Assembly: GCA_008360955.1 (NCBI GenBank)
Contig: LUCM01009167.1
Coordinates: 147,280 to 211,279, forward strand
Length of the DNA stretch: 64,000 bases
Source of the DNA: Fasciolopsis buskii
Taxonomy: Eukaryota > Platyhelminthes > Trematoda > Plagiorchiida > Fasciolidae
Reading direction: 5' to 3'
The notes below the pieces were generated by a model. The model saw only the letters and a program-made list of their open reading frames with translations. It ran no database searches and was not told where the DNA came from. Numbering within the stretch: position 1 is the stretch's first letter; each line of letters begins with the position of its first letter. The translations under genes were made by a program, and so were the position numbers. This document shows, piece after piece, positions 23,900 through 38,800 of this stretch.

Positions 23900-26800
23900 C
23901 AGAGAACCTTACTCTCAATAACACTATCTGAGAACTTGAATCTAGTTAAAATAATCAATTTATCAACTCGGTGTTATCACTGTGAAAAAGTTATGTAAAA
24001 TTCAATGAATTTTTCAAACAGATAGTAAAACTGAAGACATCAGTTGCTCAGTTTTTCTTAGGCCTTGCATTTCCTTGGTAGAACCACCTTTGGAAAAATG
24101 AAGAGCTCATGTGAGCCGGCCTTATAGAGCCAGCCGCGCGAATACTTCGTTAGAGATGTTCCATCACTTAATTGATTTTTATTAGCAGGTGGGGTCCTTT
24201 CGACCTCGACGCTTTTGGCAGTATGACAGAGATCGAAAGAACGTCCAAAAATTGCATATTACTTCGAAATTGCGAGGCCAATGCAACCTCATTAACATCT
24301 TTACGGGCAGTCAGTCTTGGCCAGTTAGCTCAGGTAGTTGCATTTCAAGTGTTTCTGCTCTCGATGTCATTTACCTATTCGGATAATCCCATCTTTTACA
24401 CGTAATCGGAGATGCAACTAGGTCGAGGATGTACTTCGCATTTTCCCTGGAATCGAAATCAGACAGCCGCGTCGCATTCACTGTTTATGTAGCATTTTCA
24501 CTGGCAGTTGGTGAATTTTTATTGCAGTGCATGCACCTTATTGCCAAAAACAAACAAAATAAGCGCGTCTGAACATTCATCACAGGTCCCATTTTCACAT
24601 GGTGGTAAAAACACCAGTTCCATAATGGCAGTTAACATGGGTCCGCTGGGGAACAACTCCCGCTAAGAAACTGCAGATGAGGCAAGTTGATCGACCGTTG
24701 TCTGGTAGAACAAATGTCAAGTGACAGCTCTGGATACTATAACATACCAGAGAGTCTGACTTTATCCTTAAAGGAGATGAGTTTTCATCACTACTACTCA
24801 TTCTACAAATATGTAACATGCCTCTGACGGCAAGCAATAACTTCTAGCTGGATAACGTTTATCGAATATCTTTTAAATTGCTGTGTAAAACAAGGAGTGG
24901 AAGAACACATTTTTCGGAAAACTTGCTACTAAGATTCCACAGCAAAAGACGGAATGTCTCTGAAGCAAACACTCCGCTCTATTAACTTCGACAACTTGGT
25001 TTTGTTGTCATCTGCGTATTCTGAAGTTAATGTGATCGGATGTGAATAACGTTCATTCGCGATATCCCCCCTGTGTTTACACCCAATAAATCGGATGCTA
25101 TTTCAACTTGTATATTATTCGCCATAAGTTCTGTCTTCAGTTATGTTCGCACAGTGATTACTCAGTCATTGTAATGTTCCATTTTTCAAATCTGTACGGC
25201 AATGTGCACCGGAAGTCAGAAACATTCGTGCTGCCCATAAAACAGACGTTGTTGCTGTTATTCTGAACACCAGTTACACTATTAGGATATAATTTGAAGA
25301 TTTCGAAGTGCCTTACTGTTCATAGGATGCAAGATTGTCGTGACCGAAAGTTTTGTTCTGGATGCTTAAAGTGATATATTGAGCCCCGAGGTGGTGAAAT
25401 TGTTGACTTTCCGGTCCGCGGTTAGTGCGAGGACCGCTAACTTCCGTCCATAACTAATGTCTGACTGTTCGCTGAAATGGTTCAGTTCACGACCGTTACG
25501 GTGCAGCAATTGTTCACTGTCCTGGTTTATCAGCAGCTTAGTGTTTCCCTCTCCAGAATGCGTTTAACTGTCTAACGATTTTCTTGCAACATTGAACCGA
25601 AGTTTATGAAGAATGAAATTTTCTACCAGTTCGTGCATAGAACAACTCTAGTTATTGATCCAGATAAGCTTCTCCGTGCATTCGACAACTGTGATCGCAT
25701 GATACAATGTGCCAACAAGCCGAACAGAGTGATACACGTTCTGCCCTTTGCTGGTTGAATGTCAAAGTCTTGCGGTTTGTAGCCATGTTTTCATTTTAGA
25801 GATGTCCTTTCTGTCTCAATTTTTATTCTTTTTCTGTATATCTTATTAAGTTTGTTTTCGCCTTCCCATCAGTGCTAATCAAAATCTCTCATCTTTCTAG
25901 TCTATCCAAAGAAATCAATGAAAAAAAAGATGGAAAACATTTTCCCCATCCATATCATTTGATTTTAATTAACTATCATGAATTAGAGCCGTACGATGGG
26001 TGAAAGTTAGTTCACGGTCTCCCGACTGTGGCTCAAGGACATCCTTCGTTAAAAGCTTTTGCTATTGAAGGTGTTCTCGGATTGTTAAACACATACCAAT
26101 CTATCTATTCATGAAGAGCTGATCTGGGTCACATGACTATAATGTCAGTCGATTAGAAAGCAAAGATTGCAACGAATTCAAATCAAACTAAACCTAATGA
26201 AGGCGCACAAATTGGGGACATTTAACATTCCGTGTTACGCATCCAGGGCGAATGCGAGAATGTTCTGTGGCCTGGTTGATGCGATCTGAGTTACCTCACC
26301 CAGCTCAAGTTGAAAATACAAGTTCCAGTGATTTCCTGGGCATTTCTCATTTTGAGGTTAAAAATGTTCATTTGAAATTTAACTGTTATGCTGCAGCTCA
26401 CCTTTTTAATAAACCTCGTGTGAGAAGCTCGTAAGTGAAAAAGTTACAGGCATGTGCAAATTGCAGACAGTCTGAAACATCCGGATGCTTGGAATAAACT
26501 ACCCGTTTGGTCTGATTCGCAGATGTGTCTGCTCCAATTGACAGGCTGTCTTCCACAAATGAAATTTGCCTATAATAAACACAGAGAGCCGGTTGATTGT
26601 TCATACCGGTCGAATTTCGACACACGTCCACAAAATTCATGATTAGCAAATGTCGGCAATGCCGGCCAAAACATTAGCAAACAAAAGCTATCTGTATTGG
26701 TCTCCTGAGGAGTACTTTCCAATATGCCAAGTATTTTCTCTTTTAATTGAATAAGAGTGCGAAACATAGTGAATTTGTGATTAAATTATTGCTTTTCATC

Positions 26801-29800
26801 CAGTCGGATCAAAGGCGAATAGCGTGTTTTCGTTAGCTTTTCTGTTAAATCACGTTTGCTGGTCAGATAGCCAGAGAAGTAACTGTAGGGGTGCGCCTGT
26901 GCGGATTTACATGACTCAACCCACTTGACTGTGACCACAGATCAGGCCAATGATTTTTCGGTGTCCAGTATCATATTAAGTCAATGCGAATCGGGACGAT
27001 TAGGACACCCGGGAATGCTCTTTCAAAGCGACACTACTGGTACTGATGATCTGAGGGCGTGTACCCGCTGTGGAATAAACAACTGTAGTAGGGGTATCTC
27101 TCAAATTTAATCTAATAGTGCCTACTTTTAGATGAATCTGCAAGTTAAACAGCAACATAAATTCATTCCCCTAACCTCAAACTTCTGAATTCACGTTCGG
27201 TTCGGCCACCGATTAAAAGTACACCTTGATTTCCAAGAGCAATGTTCATACCCTTCCCGAAATCATAGAGAAAATTTAGGGATAATAAAACGAAAAGCGA
27301 TCTAAGTTGTATTTCGTGTCCGTTTGTTCCTTGTTACTATGCTACCTGACTCAAAACACTAAATTGCCTCGCCATGATAAGTGTGATAAATGTGGAATTA
27401 TTGATCGAAGTGTGAAAAGTTCCATATCCTCTGAATTAACTGGCGTGGATGAAGGCGACGTAAGCATTTGTACTACCTGTTTTGTGCTCGCCGCAGCACA
27501 AGGGTGCACTGAAATAGGGTTATAAGGTTTTAAACTAAAGACTTAGTGAAAAGACTTTTGTCTCCCCACTGATAATTGTTTTATCACCTATTATCGTGAG
27601 TGGGAACATAGCTTCTTTTTGACAGAAAAGATATCAAACTGACAAATGGCCTCTGATAGGGTATTTGCCTTTAATTTGCTGGGCTTTAGCAACGCTAGGA
27701 TAAAAAATTCTCATCCATGCTATGCACTTAATTGTTTACCATCTAATTCCAAACAATTAGTGGATCACTGCCTATCCGCAGTGTTCAAGCCTAAGGGGAT
27801 GAAGTCAATAGTGTACGTGTGATTTGATCAACACACGAGCAATTGGGCGATTTGAGGCATATGGAGCCACATTGTTAGTGATAACCTACGAAAAGCTGCC
27901 GGAGATGCCAAGCACGTCTCTGTTATTCATAAGCAACATACCGGCTTTTCGGGACAGAGTAAATCCAATAACAATTTTAAAATAAAACTTTAATTACATT
28001 TACTCTCCTACTCAAATGATTAAACTGGAACCAGGGAGGTTTAATGACGAATAAGCGATTACAAATGGACCACGATAACCTGACCCGGTGTTTACGAGGG
28101 CACTTTTCGAAACTTCACACCTGTTTCAAGATTAGGTGAACTAGCTGATAGTTCTGAAATTGAATTTGGTTTCGAGACCAAATATCCCGCAAACAGCCTC
28201 CATAATCGAAACACAGCTGACAACGATGTTGTCCGAACTGCACACGATGTGCAACCCTTCGCGTACTAGAAAGGTCAAACAGCTTTGCGAAATCCAACCG
28301 TAGTCCCATCTCGTACACACGAGAATAAACGGCATGACAATCGGAGAAGCGATCATCGTCACGTGATCAGGTCATTCTGTCCTTGACCAACTTACCAGAC
28401 TTTATGTCCCGCCTTGAAACAATCGACTACTAGCGGCAAAACTCGATATTCGGCACAAAATGATCTCGAATGGAATAGTACATTCTGGTTAGAACGCACA
28501 GAATGCTTGGAGTGAAACATGCATTTTTGTCTAATACTGTCGTTCTTATGGTGTGGCAAACAGGAAAAAACAAATTTCGTCCTAGATGTTTATCTACTTG
28601 ACGATCCAGTTGATCTACTAATGTTTATTGTACCTAAACTAGATAGCAAAGGTTAAATAATTTATATCAGAACATTGTTACATTTTTTTCTATTTAGGAA
28701 TCACATACAAATGAAACCTTAATCCTGGTGATTGAAAGTCCGAAAAATTACAGTGTTACTTACTATTAGGGCCGAATGACGCAAGGAATGCATCGAAAAA
28801 TTGACGCACCATGTATTGGTCTTTAATTGTGAATGATATAAGGTTAATAACACAGCGTTGTCGGTAGATGGAATGTGCCAACGTGTCCACTAAGGTGGGT
28901 AGTCTTTCTCTTACTATTGCCTATGGTAAAAAATTGTCAATCAAGCATTATTGATCTAGGTATCATGTATTCTATCCATTTCATAGCACGTGGTATCTTT
29001 TCAAACTGGAGAACCAGTCTAGCCTACTTGTGACATGATACGAAATAATGAGCTGAATAACTCACAAATTACAATAAAGATGCTGTCGGTTAGTTATGGC
29101 AGTCACACTCTGGCACTGATTGCGCACATGCGGTAACACACTAAGCTGCTCGGATGAATAAATCGGTTGCCATGACGACCAATCATGACCCCGACCGAAT
29201 ACACCTTTGTGTTGTCGTTCCTTTTGCGAAAGCGGCCTCAGTCACTAGTAGCTTAGACCAACCTCACGCGTCACGCGTATTCACCGTTAACGCCCTTCAC
29301 ATTTTTGCCAACCATTTACAAGTAGACTTCGAAGTTGGATAAAATTTACCAAAATGTGCCGCTAATTTTCCTCCAGTAGCCGCAATCACTGTCAAAATTC
29401 ACTAAACACGGGGACCACAGTTTTGTTCCACCGTTTAAGATGAAGCTAGACTATGACAACGGCTGAACGATGAACAATAGAAAATACGTCCCCTTCTGAA
29501 ATTTTACTGATTGCTGAATTTATTTTGTTCTAATTCCTTTATTCATTGGCTAAAGTTCATCAGCTGTGTGCTTGTACGATACCTGTGCATGACTTTGATC
29601 AGATGATACAGACCTAACATGATCGCGACAGGTCAGAGAAGCAGGAGGCAGAGCGAGAATCGAAAACTGTATCACATGGTTTGCTTGAGTTCACTCGTTT
29701 GCGTATCAGCTTGGGTTCACATCACAAGACACGTGCTTTTCGTTAAGCGGCTTTATCGCGGGTAGGGTTTTCGTTTTCAACATTGAATCCGCAGAAATAA

Positions 29801-32800
29801 GTTTTCTTTATTTTTCAACTCAATTTGCTGATGAAATGACAGTGTGGAATTTTTCTAGAAACGGGGGGGGGAGCGTACAGCCGATGAAGAATTTCCCGGG
29901 AGGCTAGGGCCAGAAAAGTACAAAACGAAGCACCTGGGTGACGACCGTTTGACTGTGCGTTTCTGATTGTGAATATAACGCAATCATTTGCTGGCTGTTG
30001 TTCATGCGACCGTACTAGTAGGGTCCCTATAAATTCACACCCTATGGTTGGTCGGTTGTGAAATAACATTTAGACAACAACAGCCGAATGTTTCAAAAAC
30101 GTGTCACCTAATCAAGTGACGAAAAAAGTGAAAACTTTAGTGAAAAGGAACTTGCAAAAAAGACTGCACACACTCAGTCATACTAGTTCATGAAAAAAAT
30201 GGCTAGACAAATTTCGGCTTACCTTGAAAAAACGACCAGTACCTTGTTTGGTGTTTTCATTCCCGTAGATGTGTGTTTAAATCGATAGCGTGGACAACGA
30301 ATGCAAATGGAATTATGCTGGTCCCTTTGGTTTCTGGTTGACAATTTCTCATTGAAAAAAATAGTAAACTTGCACGGAAGTGCTTTCAGGTATTCTACTT
30401 AATGGGAATGATCTTGTGTATCACTGGATACTTGCTTCGGCTGCTTTGGTAGTCTAAATTTTAGCACAAAGTGGGCGAAATAGTACACAATGAAGTCGCA
30501 TGTCTGTAGATATCCCGAACGCGTGTTTGGTGGTTTTAACTTCGACGTGACCAACGATATGATGCTAGTGAGAAAAATGCATGATTCAGCAATAAAAATT
30601 TCATTAATGTAATTCATGTCCTCGCATTAGGGTGGTTTTCCACTCCCAGGATGTTATTGATCATAGAAAGGACGGAATATGGTTCCGGCAAGGAAATAGG
30701 GAATTAGGTTTCTTCCAATCTAGCTGCAGCCCACCATCGCATGAACTGATGCAGTAATTTAATGTCGGGCCATAAAACAGTAAGAGATTACAGTGGAACG
30801 ACGCCGAGATTTTGTGCTTAGTCACTAGATTATCGTCTCCTATTTTGCATGCCGGCATGTTCATCATGTTCTTCCTTACAGTTTCCTCATTATTTTTGTA
30901 GGTTTGCTAAAGGAATACTTCTCATAACTGCGCGAGAACGGTCAATCATTGATCGTATATACTTCATACCAGTAGGCCATTTATCTACCGAATTGTGCGA
31001 TCAGTTATTTGTCTGCGTGTGTGAAAAGTCTACTCAGGTGGTACCTTCAAGTCCCTCTCACACGCTACGCGACGGCAGGGCTCATGTATCCACACGTTCC
31101 ACCCTTAGTTCCATATCTTCCCGAGTTAATGTCTACAGGAATTCAACTGTCCCCTATCTAGCACATATTTCCGCTAGATCGAAATCCTGTCTTCGGTGAT
31201 TTTCTCGGCAACTCATCAGGGCTGACCATTATAATCTATTCAATGAATTTGTGGATGCCAATTTTTAGTGGTGATGAGTGTAGCCGTTTCTTTCCCGACT
31301 GGAGTACATACTCCGTGTTTCGGAAACATCTGTACAATACCATGTAATATAACTCAACATTTCACAGGACAGTATAGCGCAGTAATTCAGTTTTCTAAGT
31401 ACGGTACATGTTGATGACTGAATTGCTCCTGAAGAACTGCCGGGAAATCTAGTATTAGTGATAGCTGACATTTAATTTATTACAGAAAATCGTTTTGTAA
31501 AATGCCAACGTTAAGGTATTTCCCCTGGAATGATGAGTCATACGGAAACAGTTTGGCTTGACTCAGCCTTAACCCCTTCCAAAGGAGAAACCGATGTGAT
31601 TCTGTTTCGTTAATTCGATTACAATCGTATTCGTGATGATGCAGTACGCTCAATTGAGCAATTGCTTTTCCATTTGCCCATATTTCGGGTGCCATCGTTT
31701 CATGCTAAATTACGAAAACGGAAAATTAATTTTTGTGTAAACATTCAGCTCCCTTTGTCTCATTTTGGACGAGTGACCGCGAATGCTGCAACCGCAGGTC
31801 AGCTGACTTTGGTAAAACAGAGGCGACCGGCACATTTCGATCGGGTATGCTGCTGGTGATGATGATGATGATGATGATCGACACGTTCGTGGTGTTAACA
31901 CGCCTCTGGCCAAACAGTTACCAAATTGTGCTGAACTGTACTATAAAAAGTGTCAAGCGGTTTGTGTGGCGCCTACTTGTTTCTCAGATACGGTTCACTT
32001 ATTTGCAGCTAATCGATAGATAAATTAATGATCCATTCAATGCGAAATCCAATTGGACTAAATGTCTGGTACTGGAGCCATACGTTTTGGATTTATCTAA
32101 AATATTGCGGACATAACCGTAATTCGAACGAGCATTACCGCATGTTTTCTGAAAAGCATTCCATTTGTTCAGAGTTTTGCTTAAAATATTTAATTCAATG
32201 GAGAATATTTTCTTTCATCCAGATCATACACTGGAATTCACATGAGCAGATATGCAAAACGCCGATCCTAGATATCATTCGCGTTGTGGTCTATCTGACC
32301 AAGTCGCATGATTAGTCCAACAAACTCGTGATTACCTCGTGACACATGGAAAACTGTTTGCTATCTACATAGATTATGAGCGCTCAAAATTTGGAAGCCG
32401 TTGAAACTTAGCGCAACATGTCTCGGACAGATCAAATTCGTATGACAGAAGTGCACCTAGAGATAGTCGTATCCAATTCAAAATAACTGAAGAATAAACC
32501 GAAAAACCAAACGTGCTGGAACGACACTTTTGAAGTCCACTCCTGCTTGTCTTTTTCTCCACTCCTTGTGGCCTGCAGGATTTTGAAGACAAAATGCAAA
32601 CGCAGTTTTTGCCTTTGTAACTGGGCTCAGATTTTTGTGTCTACGTTTGTAGTTTGCAAGGTAAGGTATTTGTTATTCAATCAAATGGTACAGTCATATA
32701 TTATTTTCAACTTAACCATCATTACAAATCAACCACTTGTATTTTTTCGACCATTGGTTTCACCGACCGTTCCAAATTCCCTGCCAGTGTCAGTAATCAA

Positions 32801-35800
32801 GAAAACTCTTCAAGGAATTGTTGAACTAGCCTTGAATATAGTCCTTAGTATCGCACGTAGCGCCACTCATTCCTGTGGAAAATGGGCAAGAAAATGAATC
32901 GTCAACTTGGTAGATAAGTAAATGAAGAGTAATTTTCCGTTCACCTTCTTGGAAAGGGAACTCCAAGATTATTTCTGCATGCATGCTGACCTTGTAATGA
33001 AAGATGATGCCTCAAACTATGTGTTAAATATCCTTATTTGTTCCTTACATCTGAGCTGTCTGGAGAGGTACCCTGACCATCCGATTGTTTTTAAGTATTC
33101 CTCACCAAACCCGATGGTGTTAATGCCACTAAGAGCAGATTGTGGTCTTCTGCGGATGGGAATCATATTTCCTCCCCCCAGCTAAACTTATCTAGCTGGC
33201 CCCTTTCGTTTATTTGTCCTACTCCTGTTAATATTCTTAATGTATTCCTCTTTCGGGAGTGGTTTCATACAAGATTTGATGCGCGCAGATAAATTCACCC
33301 TCATAATGGACGAGAATACCAGGGGCCAAGTTTTATCGTCTATTTTGTCAAAATCCAAACTACGCTCCAAACTCCCTTAATCCTTTCAAGCGAAATTGAT
33401 TGACACGTGTATACTGATCACGACTTACTTTCTTTCTGCTTGATCAGCCTGTATGAATTTTGTCTTCCTACCGGCAGCATGACAAATCGCATTGGATTCG
33501 AAATAATGCTCCCAACACATACTGTTATTCAAACTGAATCTGTCATTTTACTTTGACTGAGCACCAATCGCTAGCCCCTCCTTGTTGCGGAAGTGTGCTC
33601 ACCTGCTTCGGAGTCCTTTTATTTTCGGTAAAAGTTTGAGTACCAGGTGTGTGCAGAGTGTTGTATGCCCACCTCAATGTAGTGATTTGTGAAGCCTGAA
33701 AAGCATAGAGAAATTTATTCTCAAGGGGTCTTGTAACGGGGTCAAAAGGGAAATCAGTGGTAGTAAAATGGTTATAAGTACCGTATCAAACAGAAGAAAA
33801 ATGGCACACAATCATATGGATGAGGAATATAAAAATTGACTGTTCACCCACACAAAAATAATCCAGCACTTTGAGAACCTCATCATACTAGACGCAGGTT
33901 TGCTCTTGGCGAGAAATAGTGTAAAATGAAGCTCAATGCCGAGGTCGAAGGTGTCAGTGCCAATTGTCATTCTGGTCCAAGTGGGACCCAAACATCCATT
34001 CCCGCCTTTGGTTTCACGTAACAAATTTGTCAGACAGCTAATCAGATTGCATTCGATTAAACATTGGCCGAAGTTTGAATCAGGGGCCTATCTATGACCC
34101 GGACTAAATGAGTGTGAGAAGAATTTCCGAGTGAATCATCTTTGTTGCCGCCAGGTTCTGTTATCTAAAACAGTTATTATCAAGCATCGCTCGCTTCGAA
34201 AAACCAGTGGTTCGGTTATTTATTTAGACCAGAGAGACTGAGATTGACATTTCACAAATGGCTGTCAAGAGATAGTAAAGAAGTCCTAATTCTCTTGCGG
34301 GTATAACGACAAAGTACATCGAATTTGTGCACCAAACTGGTGATGCACCCAATTACTATATGACTCGTGCGCTCTGTGCATCAAGCTGAAATACGGTATG
34401 TATTTCGCAGTGATGATTCCTGGTTCCTGCGCAATGCCTTATACTGGCTGCTAAGTAATAAAAATCTCATTTTTACTCATCTCATCCCTTACTCGTCAGA
34501 ATTTGTTAGTGCATTTCACTTCGGATTTTTCATATTTTAACTCATCGTGGTCTAGATCTGTGTACAAAATTGGGACAGGAAGCATACACAGCCGTTGGTC
34601 CTACCGGTAGCCTAGCAACTAGTCCCGGAAGAAGACAATATACACTTTCTATCGACAAAACGTTTATGACCACGTACGTCTTGTCACAAATATCCCTCTT
34701 GACTTAATCGCAAAGTCTTTGATCGTGACTAAAAAAGGCAGAAGAAAGCTCTGTTTGATAGTGAGTCCGCATTTTACCCCCAAAACTCGACCTCCAACTG
34801 ACAAATCTTGTCCATCTGTTCCGCGGAAATACAAGCCACGCATGTACAAGCTTGCCAAAATTATTTCCAATCAATGAAGCACAAGGGAGAAACCCAAACA
34901 AAAGTTGGATTCGCAGCGCCTCTTTCTTTTTGGACTGGTCCTGAATAAGCTGACGTGCAGTCTGACCACGCGAAGAACTAAAAAATAGTTAGTAATGCTT
35001 GATTACTTCAACCAGACAATTCCTGTCTCCGAATGAACACATATAGCTGTTTGGACAGTCTGGCTGTGGATGAAATTTTGTACTTTATACTCTCTCTGTA
35101 CCTAATATGGTTAAAAAGTAGCAAAATGCAATGCTACCATATAAACATTCAGACGGACTTCGAGAATGTATTGCTTCGTCGATTTGGAAACGGCACAATA
35201 CGTTCTTTTTTTATGAAACTCGACTCAAGTTAATTCCATTCTCACAGGAACACAGCGCAGTGGATATGCGTAGAATGAGAAAGCCTAACACCATCGACGT
35301 GACAAAAGAATTTCATTCAGAAGAAGTTTGGTGAATGCAATTGATCCTGTAGAATTCATGGATCTCGACCAATTAACTAACGGAGTTTGGTAACTGACCG
35401 ATTTCCTGTAAATGCTGTACCATTGATGTGTGATCTGGAATCGTTGCACTTTGGTTTTTTTCACTCAGAAGTTAACGGAATTAGAAATTGAAGTCCTAGA
35501 GACGGAAAAGAAAAACTCGGGAGATTTTTCAAATCTACCAGTAAATGGTTTGAATAAACAATGGCTGTATTGATTCACCTATCTCTGTTATTTCCATACG
35601 CGTTATTTCTCGGTCACTGGCCACCTTAGTTCTATTCAAATATATATGATCATCAGGAAAAAGAAGTCATTAGCAAGCGCGCACACACACAACAAATTAT
35701 CCCAAAACGAGACTGTCACAAAAACAAGCAATACACAGGGTCATATAGGAAATTTCCTAAGCGGATCTGTGCAACGTGTGCGCGTACCTGCCACTGATAT

Positions 35801-38800
35801 CAACTGAATGGACTACGCAATCGATACCTTCGGTGTGGACAACACACAATTAATAGGTCAGCTGACCTTTTTTATTATCCGAAGTGTAAATCGATCATAT
35901 ATGCCCCCCACCCCCGGAACACTGAGAAAATCCGACTATATTAACTAGCATATGTCTAGAACAAAAATGACTGACCGTATTGTAAAACATACCGCTGAAA
36001 ATGGAAGTGCATCGAATTCGGTGCCGTAAGTAACAAACCGGATCTTCATGTTTCATAGAAGCGATCGGGATATGTACATGAATAATGCGTGTAACTAATG
36101 TGATTCGAAGGTAGGTTCAAAATCTCTCACTATCCCATAGACATATTTCACGACAGCAATGAGATTTCAAACAAATGTTTGAAAACCTGCCAGAATCGCC
36201 TCTCACTTCGAATCACCTTCATTGGACTACTTGAAATTTCAAACAAAATTACAATAAGTAACAAGTGCTGTGACTTTTCAGATTAGCCCGAAAAGAAGAA
36301 ATTCGCTCTGATTACTTGCTGTCAGGGTGACATCGAGTAATTCATTTGCGATATTCTTGTATAGATATTATTCTTGTTTTTTTGCGGATAATCGCCGACG
36401 GCCCAAGTTAAGCTCCTCCCTCTGGGCTCTTATTCGGTGCAACTGACTGAAGTGGCTGAGTTAGGTACTACTGATGTCAGTCCAGCACTTATAAACCGCG
36501 TACTATTGGCGCGCACTGTACTTGACTCGAACAAAATCTGAAATGGACAACCATCCCATTACTTGTCTACCGTCCTCTCGATGAATGTCATTCTCTTTCC
36601 TCCTCTTAGATGAGCTTCGGAAGGCGATAACCACAGAAGGTTTGGACAATTTGAGATGAGGGTGCGGTACAGAGCTCAGTGGTGGGAACACTACTCTATC
36701 TGATGGCTTCTTGCACCTTGAATCGCTACAAAAACAAAGGGGAAAATACCGTGTGAAAATATTCTAAAGCACTGTTTACTTTTATCTATCTTTTTATTGA
36801 GACATTGTTAGGTATGTTTTTTTCTTATCTTGGTTCGGATAGGAAACCGTCTGGCTCCATACTAGTCTGCATTTATATTGGAATATCACCAACTGATCCT
36901 CATGTGTCTGTTAACGGGTGGAATTCAATCGAAATCAGCATTACTTTTCAGCACCGTCATAAAAATGTCAAATCTCTTTTGCAGCTCATTAGCCTCGACA
37001 GGCGCAAAGAACGCGATGACGCTGTCAATCAGAGCGTTGTTAGTTACAGTGTACTTTGCACGCATTCCATTTGCAGCGGGTCAGACAGGTACTTATGTGA
37101 ACAGAGACTAGGTAACAAAAAGGACCACAAAACTATTGTGAGAATCTGTCCCAGACAAATCTGATTTGAACTGGATCGATCACTGAGTTGAACGTCGTCC
37201 TGCGCAGTTGGCGGTCGGACGAATTGTCTGGTACAAAGAAATCCCAAAGCGAAAAACACTGATGCACATCGTTCGAATATTTGCAAATTCGTTAAATTTA
37301 ACTGTCATCACGAACTTAAGCGCATATTTAAACCTCACCGTAATCAAGCTTAACTGAATTCTAGGAAGATCCGTGTGGATTGACAGTTTCAATTAGAACG
37401 AGAAATGTGAACTGTTCTGCAGAGTTGATGAGAAGCAGTGAAAATTTTGTGCACTCAAAGTGAGCCTTTATGTTCTATAATAATAAAGCTGAAATTTGTT
37501 GTTCAAGTTTGATTCATGGCTTGCAGCTTTCGCCAACCTAGTGGGTGCCAACTGATCATCCTCAACGCATTGCACTGAAATTGATAACTCTGTCAAACAT
37601 ATTTTTGCCGACAGAATAGATTGAGAGAATGGGTGTTTAGCGAAAGGCAATGGTCTATCATTCAGGCGGATGCACATTAGCAAATGGTGCATTGTAAAGC
37701 TCACCCATTAATGACCAGCGATCCCAAATCTGACGCAGTTGAGCTCATTGGCCGAAATCCTTGTTCAACTACCGGATGCGCGTGAAATAAAGCAGTTTGG
37801 TATTGCAAAACTCGAGACGAAGCTGAATTGGTTATTCCCGCAGGAATTGTCGTGCAGTGGATCTTGTGGCCAAAATCGATGCTTCAGTAGAATGGCATGA
37901 GGTGGCTGGCCTCTTTCGTTCATTGTCGAGGTCAGCATCAATTTGCCAACGAGTACTAGTTCGTTCTGTGTAGACTGAATAGGAATTCCGGGGCAAAAGA
38001 GAGTGAAAGCGTCCAGACACATTTTCTCCACCTTTTACTATATGCTTGGTTATCCGGGATGGGAATTCAAAACGGCATGTGAGAACATTCTCGAACTTTT
38101 CTTCTCCCCGTTAAAAGACAAGAAAATATTTAACTCAACACGCTTTTTGACCAGTCCCCAGTAAACTTCACAGTGTGGTAACCCGATTGCTGTATACAAA
38201 ACTATCTGAATTTCCCCCGACCGGGATTAGTGGCAGAATCGTAGGCATGCGATCTAAACACAGTCTGCACGAAAGCTAGTATCAGCGGAATGAACTGGGG
38301 GTATCGTCCAATTTCCATCGATCGTTTAAAGCTTATCAGGAACTTTTCATCAGAAGGTGATTAGCTACAGAACGGTATTTTTGCTCTTGCGGTCGTTAAA
38401 AAAATTTAGTGCTTCTCGTTTGCGTATGATCTGGAATACTGAAGTGGCATCTCTTTTTCTGTTGTTTCACTGTAAGTGTTACTGCACTGGACGCATATGA
38501 GATGCGCTCTAATGAAAGCCTGCAAGAGATCAAAACTTGAAATGTTACACAATCAAGTGCCCCCAGTTTTTTAAAAATAATCTCACCCAGACTAGTGGCA
38601 ACTAGACTGATGACCTTGACGGGGCTAGGATGCTTGCTTTTAGTTGCAAATTAAAATTTCATTCTCCCGTTTGAAGAAGGTCACAATCCGGGAATCGGCC
38701 ACACTGACTGTTTAGATTCAATATGCACGTAACTGTAGACATTTTATTTGGTAAGCCGAAAGGAATCTGTTAAATGGAATTTATCCTACTGCACATTCGG

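Noticed and set aside
31185..31222. CTGATGA with GAAA on the minus strand
   Set aside because: The intervening bases cannot form stem II, and there is no cleavage dinucleotide with pairing flanks.
32340..32420. Peptide KLFAIYIDYERSKFG resembling reverse transcriptase motif A
   Set aside because: No neighbouring RT motifs (PGRG-type block, QG.P, YADD) occur in any frame, so it is most likely chance.
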